From assembly GCA_964533185.1 (NCBI GenBank), contig CAZHLD010000001.1, forward strand, positions 62,001 through 126,000: DNA of 64,000 nt, read 5' to 3'. The stretch comes from CAZHLD01 sp964533185 (GTDB lineage Bacteria; Acidobacteriota; Terriglobia; Acidiferrales; UBA7541). The translations under genes were made by a program, and so were the position numbers. This document shows, one piece after another, positions 27,338 through 35,370 of the stretch; the stretch's first letter is position 1, and each line of letters starts with the position of its first letter. Below the pieces are notes generated by a model. That model did not search any database and was not told the origin of the DNA. It saw only the letters and a program-made list of their open reading frames with translations.

Positions 27338-28483
27338 ATGCAACGTGACACTTTCTCTCGTCGTCGGTTCACTCATGCGGTGGGCGCGGCTCTTGGCGCC
27401 GTACTCGTTGCGCCGAAGCTGGGCGACTCGTTTGCGGAAGCCCGCCAGCCCGCAGGTGTCCCCGACGACGTCATCCAGCTCAATTCCAATGAGAACCCGT
27501 ACGGCCCCTTTCCCAGCGCCCGCCAGGCCATGACCCGCTCGCAGAGCGTCGCGGCACGCTATCCCGATGCGCTCGAGACCCGCATGGTCGAAGCCATCGC
27601 CACCTATCATGGCGTGCAACCGGACAACGTCATTCTCGGCTGCGGCTCGGGCGAAATCCTCCGCATTGCTGACATGGCTTTTCTCTCGTCCGGCAAAAGC
27701 GTTGTCGTTGCTGAGCCGACCTTCGAAGCCGTACTCGCCTACGCCCGCGTCACCGCCGCCAATCCCGTCAAAGTGCCTCTCACTTCGGACTTCTGCCACG
27801 ACCTCCCGCGCATGGCCGCCGCCTGCAATGAAAGCACCGGCCTCGTTTACGTCTGCAATCCCAACAACCCCACCGCCACCATCGTGCGTCGCGACGAAAT
27901 GGACGCCTTCTTTGCCCGCGTCCCCCGCACCACCACAATTCTTATTGACGAGGCCTACCACCACTTTGTCGAAGACCCGCGATATGCCAGCGCATTCGAC
28001 TGGTTCCCGCGCCAGCCCAATCTGATCATCGTGCGCACCTTCTCCAAAATCTACGGCATGGCCGGCATGCGCCTGGGCTATGCCGTGGCCTCCAAGGAAA
28101 ACATTCTCGCCATGCGCCCGTACGCCACGTGGAACAATGCCAACGCTTCGGTCCTTGAGGCAGGCATTGCCAGCCTCGCCGATACACCTCACGCAGCCCG
28201 TCAGCGCAAACTCTTCAACGACACTCGCCGCTGGCTCTGCCGCGAGCTCGATAGAGACGGCCGCCGTTACATGCCCTCGCAGGCCAATTTCGTCATGATC
28301 GATGTCGGTGGTGACGTGCGCCCCGTCATCGACGCCTTCCACAAACGCAAGATCCTTGTCGGCCGCAAGTTCCCGTCCCTCGCAAACTGGCTTCGCATCT
28401 CTATCGGCACTCAAAAAGAGACCGAAGCCTTTGTCGTCGGTTTACGGGCAATCGTGCCCATGAAATCCACCGCTGCCGCCTGA
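27338..28483 (+). CDS. Tat-exported PLP aminotransferase, HisC-like
   Basis: A 381-aa fold-type I aminotransferase of the histidinol-phosphate transaminase group. PLP-binding residues are visible: CNPNNPTA (Asn177 region), DEAYHHF (Asp204, Tyr207), and the Schiff-base Lys237 in RTFSKIYGMAGMRLGY. The N-terminus MQRDTFSRRRFTHAVGAALG is a twin-arginine signal, so this copy is probably exported folded with its cofactor to the periplasm, unlike biosynthetic HisC. GGAGG five bases upstream sets the ATG at 27338. It diverges from the three-ligase operon. A role in periplasmic D/L-amino-acid or imidazole metabolism, or in the ligase pathway, is speculative. Confidence 0.83.
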   Translation: MQRDTFSRRRFTHAVGAALGAVLVAPKLGDSFAEARQPAGVPDDVIQLNSNENPYGPFPSARQAMTRSQSVAARYPDALETRMVEAIATYHGVQPDNVILGCGSGEILRIADMAFLSSGKSVVVAEPTFEAVLAYARVTAANPVKVPLTSDFCHDLPRMAAACNESTGLVYVCNPNNPTATIVRRDEMDAFFARVPRTTTILIDEAYHHFVEDPRYASAFDWFPRQPNLIIVRTFSKIYGMAGMRLGYAVASKENILAMRPYATWNNANASVLEAGIASLADTPHAARQRKLFNDTRRWLCRELDRDGRRYMPSQANFVMIDVGGDVRPVIDAFHKRKILVGRKFPSLANWLRISIGTQKETEAFVVGLRAIVPMKSTAAA

Positions 28484-28542
28484 CCGCTCTCCTCTCACGC
28501 TGTTCTTCACTGCCTGTCGTCTTCGTGGCTTGTAACGGGCCA

Positions 28543-28956
28543 CTACGTCTTGTCGAATGGCCATATCCCCCGCACCGCTAGCTCCAGCAAGTTCCCATCA
28601 GGGTCCCGGAAATAGATCGAAGGCCGGTTTTCTCCGATCTTGACCTCCTTCTCGATCGCCACGCCGCACTCCCGCAGCCACTCGCGCCACCTCGGCATCT
28701 CCTCCTCACTCACCCGGAACGCCACGTGCCCCGGCCCCCGCGTCCCGTGCGCGGGAATCGTTCCGCCCTTCAGCGTTTCCTCCGCCAAAAACAGAAGCAG
28801 GACGCTCGGCCCCACGGTCATCGCCACCCCGCGGCCTCCCTCAAATGCGGAGAGGAACCGCAGCCCCAGCACGTCCTGGTAGAACGCTGAGGCCCGCTTC
28901 AGGTTACTCACGTACAGCGAGCTTTCCAGCACCATTTCCGGAACAGGCTCTTGCAT
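28543..28956 (-). CDS. VOC-family (glyoxalase/bleomycin-resistance fold) protein
   Basis: A 137-aa vicinal-oxygen-chelate protein with two beta-alpha-beta modules (LESSLYVSNLKRASAFYQDV, then HVAFRVSEEEMPRW) and the C-terminal YFRDPDGNLLEL signature holding a Glu ligand. It could be a dioxygenase, lyase or drug-binding protein; the sequence does not decide. GGAGGAG seven bases before the ATG supports the start. A hairpin terminator separates it from the zinc-ribbon gene upstream. Confidence 0.85.
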   Translation of the reverse strand: MQEPVPEMVLESSLYVSNLKRASAFYQDVLGLRFLSAFEGGRGVAMTVGPSVLLLFLAEETLKGGTIPAHGTRGPGHVAFRVSEEEMPRWREWLRECGVAIEKEVKIGENRPSIYFRDPDGNLLELAVRGIWPFDKT

Positions 28957-28988
28957 CTCACTCCTCCGCGTGCCTCGGCCATAAAGAA

Positions 28989-29040
28989 ATAGGCCCTTCG
29001 CTTCCTCCCGCCGGAGCGGGTTGGGCGAAGGGCCTTCCTC
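28989..29040 (-). terminator. Strong nested hairpin terminator
   Basis: An 11-bp stem (AGGCCCTTCGC with GCGAAGGGCCT) encloses a second small stem CCCGC/GCGGG. Read on the minus strand, the stem is followed by ATTTCTTTAT. It closes the zinc-ribbon protein transcript before the VOC gene. Confidence 0.7.
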
Positions 29041-29161
29041 TGATCTCGATTTGGCCCCGAACGAATTCTCGGCGGGCCGTCAGTTACACTCCCGATAGCG
29101 GGAGTGTCGCTTGCATCTCAGTCGTTCCCCGCGGTCGGTGTTCCCACCGTAGGGGCTGGGC

Positions 29162-29461
29162 CTAGGCCGGTGTGCCCATGGTCCGCCGTTGTTGGAAGCA
29201 CTCGCGGCAGTATACCGGGCGTCCCTGCGTCGGCTTGAAGGGGACAGTGGTCTCCTTCCCGCACTGCGAACAGGTGGTCTTGGTCTCCGCCCGCTGGTAG
29301 CTGGCTCCGCCCGAGGCCTGAGCGCGTTGTCCCTTGCAGCCCTTGCACCGCTTCGGTTCGTTCTTGAACCCTTTATCGGCGAAGAACATCTGCTCGCCGG
29401 CGGTGAAGACAAACTCGGCTCCGCAGTCAACGCACTTCAGGACCTTATCGTGGTATTCCAT
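29162..29461 (-). CDS. Double zinc-ribbon protein
   Basis: A 99-aa small zinc protein. The first half (KVLKCVDCGAEFVFTAGEQ, then KRCKGCK) matches the probable-zinc-ribbon family that often sits in DNA- or RNA-linked small proteins. The second half has TTCSQCGKET and PVYCRECF, a second four-Cys site. GGAG seven bases before the ATG at 29461 fixes the start. It is downstream of rpsU on the same strand (146 bp apart). Function unknown; the combination suggests a nucleic-acid or ribosome-associated role, which is inference. Confidence 0.8.
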   Translation of the reverse strand: MEYHDKVLKCVDCGAEFVFTAGEQMFFADKGFKNEPKRCKGCKGQRAQASGGASYQRAETKTTCSQCGKETTVPFKPTQGRPVYCRECFQQRRTMGTPA

Positions 29462-29607
29462 CTGCTGCTCCGTTGCCCCGCGCTGGGTGCAGGGCATGCA
29501 GCCGGCTCGTCCGACTCATTTGGTGCTGGGATTCGCTGAGGACGCCTGCGGGTCCCACTGGCCGACGGGTCTGAAGCTGCTCTGGAAAACCCAAGGGTCT
29601 TGGTCGC

Positions 29608-29805
29608 CTAAACCTGCTCTCGTCTCTGCTTTTTCCGTAGCCTCTTCCGCGATAGAGCTTCTTTCGCCCGGCGCTTCTCTCCGGGCTTCATGTAATAACT
29701 GTGCTTCTTGATCTCCTTGATGATGTCTTCCTGTTGCACCTTCCGCTTGAACCGCCGCAGGGCGTTCTCAAGCGATTCGCCTTCTTGTATGACGACTTCA
29801 GCCAC
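29608..29805 (-). CDS. rpsU: 30S ribosomal protein S21
   Basis: A 65-aa basic protein of the small ribosomal subunit that helps start-codon selection near the 16S 3' end. The sequence VAEVVIQEGESLENALRRFK, then KKHSYYMKPGEKRRAKEAL, is a full match to bS21. The start is GTG at 29805 with GAGG five bases and GGAGG ten bases upstream; extending to 29847 adds non-family residues. A TATACT box on the minus strand at about 29881-29876 could be its promoter -10. Confidence 0.93.
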   Translation of the reverse strand: MAEVVIQEGESLENALRRFKRKVQQEDIIKEIKKHSYYMKPGEKRRAKEALSRKRLRKKQRREQV

Positions 29806-30279
29806 GCAGTCCTCACCTCCAGTCCTTTTTCCCGGCAATCCGCCCATGCTGTTCGGGGGTTGAGAGGATCAACATAGTATACCAGTTCGGGCATCTTCTA
29901 ACGAAGCCCGCCTCCGAAGTCAACAGAAATCTTAGAATCAAGCAGTTAGCCGCCCTGGTAGTGACCTCTCATCCATCCGGGCCGGTTGGCTGTCCGCCGT
30001 CGGAGCTTTTGCTTTCGTCGGAACCGTCGGTTAGAATGGCACCGCTTCATCGGCCAAACGTGCCAATCCGGTGGAGAATTCTTGTGGGCCATTCCAAGAG
30101 TTTGCTGGTCCGCGCTGCCGCGTGCTGCCTTTTCTTAGCTTTTGGCACTGCGCCCGCGCCTCCGCTTCTGGCTTCTTGATTGGAGAGATGGAATGAAGCC
30201 TAATATCGGCCCCGGTTCTTTCTCCTGCTGGCTGGCAGCTCCTATGTGCCGGCCCTGAGGCGTACAGGAAAACTCAACC
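29806..30279. other. Divergent intergenic region between rpsU and glgC
   Basis: No supported gene in these 474 bases. A minus-strand TATACT at 29881-29876 may be the rpsU -10, with a poor -35. An open frame at 29961-30179 on the plus strand has no family features or ribosome site. The glgC leader follows (AGGA nine bases before its ATG). Confidence 0.5.
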
Positions 30280-31512
30280 ATGTCCCTGATGCGCGATGCC
30301 ATCGGTGTCCTGCTTGCCGGCGGACAGGGCGAGCGCCTCTGGCCGCTCACCCGCGACCGCGCCAAACCAGCCGTCCCTTTCGGCGGCATCTACCGCATCA
30401 TCGATGTCACCCTCTCCAACTGCATTAATAGCGATCTCCGCCGCGTCTTCGTCCTCACCCAGTACAAGGCCCTCAGCCTCAATCGCCACGTCCGCCGCGG
30501 CTGGTCGCCCATCATGGGCCTCGGCGACTTCATCGAAGTCCTTCCTCCGCAGATGCGCGTCTCCACCAACTGGTATCTCGGCACGGCCGACGCCGTCTAT
30601 CAGAATATTTATTCCATCGGCAGCGAGCGTTCGAACTTCGTCATAATTCTCAGCGGCGATCACATTTATAAAATGAATTACGGCAAGATGTTGCAACAAC
30701 ACGCAGATGCGGGCGCCGATGTGACGGTCGCTACAATTGAAGTCGCGCCGGATGCCGCGGCCAAACGATTTGGCGTCCTTGAAACCGACGAAAACTGGCG
30801 TATCGTCGGCTTTGAAGAGAAGCCCGCCCGTCCCAAACGTTCTCGCGCCAATCCCTCCATGGCCAACGCCTCGATGGGCGTGTATATCTTCAATAGCCAG
30901 CTCCTTATCCCCATTCTCATTGCCGACGCCGAAGACCCCACCTCCAGCCACGACTTCGGCCGCGACATCATCCCTCGCCTCATCAGCAAGTATCGCGTCT
31001 TCGCCTACAACTTCGTGGACGAAAATAAGACCAGCGCTACCTACTGGCGCGACATCGGCACCGTGGACGCCTACTACGAATCCAATATGGACCTGGTCTC
31101 CGTTTCTCCCGTCTTCAACCTCTACGACAAATCCTGGCCCCTGCGCACCTGGCAGCATCAGTACCCGCCCGCCAAGTTTGTCTTTGCCGATCCCGACCGC
31201 ATGGGCGTGGCTCTCGATTCGATCGTCGCCAGCGGCTCCATCGTCTCCGGTGGCCGCGTCAAGCTCTCGGTCCTGGGTTACGACGTCCGCGTCAACAGCT
31301 ACTGCGAGATCGAAAACTCCATCGTCTTCAACCACGTCAACGTCGGCCGACACTCGCGCATCCGCAATGCCATCGTGGACCGCCACGTCACGCTGCCCGA
31401 GCACACGCAAATCGGCTATGACCCCGACGCCGATCGCCAGCGCTACCACGTCACTGAAAATGGCGTTGTCGTCGTCGTCCGCGAAGAGTCCATGGTCGAA
31501 GAACCAGAATAG
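30280..31512 (+). CDS. glgC: Glucose-1-phosphate adenylyltransferase
   Basis: Makes ADP-glucose for glycogen synthesis; cytoplasmic, typically allosteric and tetrameric. At 410 aa it has normal length. The nucleotidyltransferase motif LLAGGQGERLWPLTRDRAKP is at about residues 11-30, followed by the catalytic SGDHIYKMNY and the sugar-binding region FGRDIIPRL. The C-terminal left-handed beta-helix carries hexapeptide-type repeats (IVASGSIVSGGRV, then IENSIVFNHVNVG). AGGA precedes the ATG. It stands alone without glgA or glgB, and the sequence after it becomes foreign in character, so an operon partner may have been lost. Confidence 0.93.
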   Translation: MSLMRDAIGVLLAGGQGERLWPLTRDRAKPAVPFGGIYRIIDVTLSNCINSDLRRVFVLTQYKALSLNRHVRRGWSPIMGLGDFIEVLPPQMRVSTNWYLGTADAVYQNIYSIGSERSNFVIILSGDHIYKMNYGKMLQQHADAGADVTVATIEVAPDAAAKRFGVLETDENWRIVGFEEKPARPKRSRANPSMANASMGVYIFNSQLLIPILIADAEDPTSSHDFGRDIIPRLISKYRVFAYNFVDENKTSATYWRDIGTVDAYYESNMDLVSVSPVFNLYDKSWPLRTWQHQYPPAKFVFADPDRMGVALDSIVASGSIVSGGRVKLSVLGYDVRVNSYCEIENSIVFNHVNVGRHSRIRNAIVDRHVTLPEHTQIGYDPDADRQRYHVTENGVVVVVREESMVEEPE

Positions 31513-31515
31513 CCC

Positions 31516-31671
31516 ATGGCGTTTTCTTATGCCAGCCGCTTCCTTCGCACCCTGGAACAGCCCTCCGCCTACCTCCACGCCCTCGAATCCGCCTTTCGCG
31601 ACGCCGCCGCCGGCTCCCCCATCCCCCTCGACCTCCGCATCGAACCCCTCCTCGCCGGTCGTGGCGTATGA
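31516..31671 (+). pseudogene. Truncated ORF (51 aa) directly after glgC
   Basis: Starting 4 bp after glgC, ATG at 31516 opens a 51-codon frame (MAFSYASRFLRTLEQPSAYL, then LDLRIEPLLAGRGV) with the strong GC codon bias of the host. It ends at TGA 31669-31671, exactly where composition shifts to AT-richer sequence. I do not recognise the family. It looks like the 5' end of a former glgC-linked gene cut off by the insertion that follows, rather than a complete microprotein. Confidence 0.45.
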
Positions 31672-31742
31672 GGATGCGGCCTCTTCCGAAGAGCCAGCTT
31701 CGTTAGGAGTGACGCAGAGGGCGCGGTGTCAGATGACTTCAG

Positions 31743-31794
31743 GGTATAATCAATCGGGAAACGTACCGCAGAAGGAAAGAGTGGCTCACCTGCC
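31743..31794 (+). repeat. Degenerate dispersed repeat, copy A
   Basis: About 50 bp whose core reads AATCGGGAAACGTACCGCAG then GAAAGAGTGGCTCACCTGCC. It aligns with copy B at 32679-32730, sharing GTACCGCA, GAAA and the G-rich/CACC-type end. The two copies bracket the 250-aa unknown gene. Confidence 0.4.
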
Positions 31795-31825
31795 GTGAAT
31801 TCGTAAGGGACCCAAGGCCACACTG

Positions 31826-32578
31826 ATGCTGCTTATGCTTCGCAGTTTTCTCCTGAGAGGCCGCCTTGCCCTAAAAGTTGGCGACAAAGAGGTAACTTCG
31901 CTCCGTCTGGTGTCATTGAAACTTAGTCGCCTAGCGTTTCCGCCGCTCCAAAGGCCAGCGGTTCCTGAGGGTGCCCCACCAACAAGGGAACTTGTAGAAT
32001 GGGCCGTAGCATTCTACTGCTTTTCCTTACTGAGCCACTTCCGAGAGATGCTTCGTTCATTTCTCTTCATGGTAAAGAAAGGGCACATTCCAAGCGGCTT
32101 CCTTGTGGCACGATGCCTCTTTGAGCTTGGAGCACACACGTACTATGTTCACAAACACGTGACCCAATATTTTGATTCGGGTGACCTACAAAGAGCATGG
32201 GGCTTTCTGGTTGAAATAAACATGGGGAGCCGATACATGCGTGAAGAATATGGCGATGATGAGGAGGACCGGCCCTATTTCCTAGCGCCCCGAGAAATCG
32301 CGAAGGTTATGCGGTGCTTTGAGGAGTGGGAGCCGTGCCGAGGAAAGGCAGTAACCGAGTACAGTTTCCTTAGTGAGTTTGCCCATCCCAATATGGCTGC
32401 GTTTGCTCACTATTACTCGATGCGACCAGGTGAGTCCGGCTTCGGTGAGGTGGTTTTCCAATCTTATCCGATTATCCGCCTCCTGATCCTCAAGTTTCGA
32501 TTTCGCTCATTGCAGCGCTACATTACACCATACGATTGTTGGAGCGTTTTGGCGAAAGAGAGATCACACACAGGCTGA
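31826..32578 (+). CDS. Hypothetical protein in an AT-richer insert
   Basis: A 250-aa protein I cannot assign. It is mostly helical with conserved-looking patches: SLLSHFREMLRSFLFMVKKG, then SGFLVARCLFELGAHTYYV, then TEYSFLSEFAHPNMAAFAHY. The Arg...Glu...Tyr and Ser...His pattern recalls DUF5677/HEPN-like helical proteins often found in defence or accessory loci, but this is only resemblance. Codon use is visibly less GC-biased than the flanking glgC and eno genes, consistent with horizontal acquisition. No clear ribosome site before the ATG at 31826; ATGs at 31826 and 31835 are both possible. Confidence 0.55.
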   Translation: MLLMLRSFLLRGRLALKVGDKEVTSLRLVSLKLSRLAFPPLQRPAVPEGAPPTRELVEWAVAFYCFSLLSHFREMLRSFLFMVKKGHIPSGFLVARCLFELGAHTYYVHKHVTQYFDSGDLQRAWGFLVEINMGSRYMREEYGDDEEDRPYFLAPREIAKVMRCFEEWEPCRGKAVTEYSFLSEFAHPNMAAFAHYYSMRPGESGFGEVVFQSYPIIRLLILKFRFRSLQRYITPYDCWSVLAKERSHTG

Positions 32579-32678
32579 AACCCATTCTCAGCGATTATCT
32601 CCGGGTAAAGGACTAGCACTCTAAGGCCGGGTGCCCCACCGCGCACCTCCTGACACTCCTGGCCGAGCCCAGGCTCAC

Positions 32679-32730
32679 GGTACAATGAATCGTGAATGGT
32701 ACCGCAAGAGAAATGGGTTGGCCGCCCGCC
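32679..32730 (+). repeat. Degenerate dispersed repeat, copy B
   Basis: Second copy of the element at 31743-31794, core AATCGTGAATGGTACCGCAA then GAAATGGGTTGGCCGCCCGC. It ends 17 bp before the next small gene. A shorter related piece (GAAAGAGTAGGTCACCCGTC) lies at about 33115-33134. Confidence 0.4.
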
Positions 32731-32747
32731 CTAGAGGAGTCTGACCG

Positions 32748-33068
32748 ATGAGGCGAACTTCGAAGCTTGAACTTGCCCGGTTGATACCGCGCGCCACTGA
32801 AGTTATCGGAGCTGCCATCAAGACAGGGAATGTGGAGGCGTCATTCGCGCTGCTCTGTGGACTAAAGGTGCTATCCCCGGCAGGATCGCCGTATAGGAAA
32901 GTTCGTCCGGTTCTACTCTTGCCTGAGAAAGTCAGGGTTGCACTCGCCAAAGGCGATCTGAGCACCGCATTCGAGCTGCTGTACAAATTCGGTGTTCTGG
33001 ATGATCCACGAGGTCAAGTAGGACAGGTTCCCAACTCCTCCGCCAGCAAGAGTCGGCACCCACGATAA
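32748..33068 (+). CDS. Small hypothetical protein
   Basis: A 106-aa basic, helical protein (KLELARLIPRATEVIGAAIK, then STAFELLYKFGVLDDPRGQ) without a recognised domain or signal. GAGGAG about 9 bases before the ATG at 32748 argues that it is translated. It lies inside the same foreign-looking insert, between copy B of the repeat and a further repeat-like piece at about 33113. It has no evident partner. Confidence 0.45.
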   Translation: MRRTSKLELARLIPRATEVIGAAIKTGNVEASFALLCGLKVLSPAGSPYRKVRPVLLLPEKVRVALAKGDLSTAFELLYKFGVLDDPRGQVGQVPNSSASKSRHPR

Positions 33069-33179
33069 TCACACCAGCGCAAACTCCTTGGTGAACATGA
33101 GCACGACGGGTTTGAAAGAGTAGGTCACCCGTCCCGTGCAACTCCTCCCTCGCAAGGATGGACCACCCGCCTTGGATCA

Positions 33180-33578
33180 TTAAGAGATTCCCAGTCGACG
33201 CCTAACTGTATTCATGAACTCACTTGATGCAGAGTGTAGGCTCTCCTCGAGTTCCTTCGAAATCTCGGCCCGGTGACTCCGCAGGCTGTTGACAGCATCT
33301 TTGTATTTCTTATTGGCCGCGAATACATCAGATCCGGGGAAAACCGATAGTAGGAAGTTCATTCCTGCAATGAGTTCGATGTACTTCTCCTGCTCATCCT
33401 TGGGCTCGCCTCGGGCGAAGGCATCCGGCCATTGAGCGTGGATCTGAAAGAGGTTTTTCAAGGCCTCAAGTCGAATCTGAAAAAGTTGGGACTGGCGCTG
33501 CCATTTAGCTGTCAACTTTGTGGCTACCAAGCTGCCGCAACCGAATGCTAGCAAGGTAAGGAAGAAAGGGCTGTTCAA
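33180..33578 (-). CDS. Small membrane-anchored hypothetical protein
   Basis: A 132-aa protein with one N-terminal membrane helix (SPFFLTLLAFGCGSLVATKL) and a long amphipathic helical cytoplasmic part, the architecture of many uncharacterised accessory-island proteins. The start codon is TTG at 33578 with no strong ribosome site. A preceding minus-strand frame (33585-33800) is in the same phase and separated by a single TGA, so the pair may be one broken gene or two coupled genes. Function unknown. Confidence 0.5.
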   Translation of the reverse strand: MNSPFFLTLLAFGCGSLVATKLTAKWQRQSQLFQIRLEALKNLFQIHAQWPDAFARGEPKDEQEKYIELIAGMNFLLSVFPGSDVFAANKKYKDAVNSLRSHRAEISKELEESLHSASSEFMNTVRRRLGIS

Positions 33579-33903
33579 GAAAACTCAAAATTCAGTCCGC
33601 ACCTCCACCTCCTTTCGATCTCGGGCAATGCTCCAGTGCGTAATCAACTTAACGGGTTCAAGCTTGCAGTCTACTGCATCTCCTGTCGGATTTTGTATAG
33701 AAGCATTACCGGATGCCCCATCCTTGATCAGCAAGGGTAGGATTCTCTTCTTTCTCAGCAAACTCAAGCTCCTAACACCGAAGAGCATCACGGCTTGCAA
33801 ATTGCGCGGAGAAGAAGCTCACTATCCGCGTCCCAGAATTTTCGACATTTCTCTTCTTCGCCTGTAGAATTCCCTGCTTGCATCCATCTCTGAGGTAGCA
33901 ACG
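33579..33903. other. Region between accessory insert and eno
   Basis: Contains a 71-codon minus-strand frame at 33585-33800 (TTG start; SIQNPTGDAVDCKLEPVKL reads like a real beta-rich segment) that may encode a small protein upstream of the membrane-anchored one. A plus-strand frame at 33520-33867 overlaps it and is less protein-like. The eno ribosome site GAGGTAG closes the region. Confidence 0.3.
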
Positions 33904-35223
<1,320 letters not shown>

Positions 35224-35370
35224 CCCGGCCGCGCCGCCTCCATCACTCTGGCCCCGCCACCAAAGCAAAAAAACTGCGTCGCGCCCATCGCACCTCCGAT
35301 AGTTCTGTTCTTCTTTCCTCTCGAACCACTAACTTCCAACCTCTGGTAACTCCGTGTATCCTGACCCGCA

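Noticed and set aside
29961..30179. 72-codon frame upstream of glgC
   Set aside because: No ribosome site, no family features and position in a leader region.
30274..31578. 434-codon minus-strand frame over glgC
   Set aside because: Antisense to a fully recognisable glgC; the GC-rich third codon position keeps the opposite strand open.
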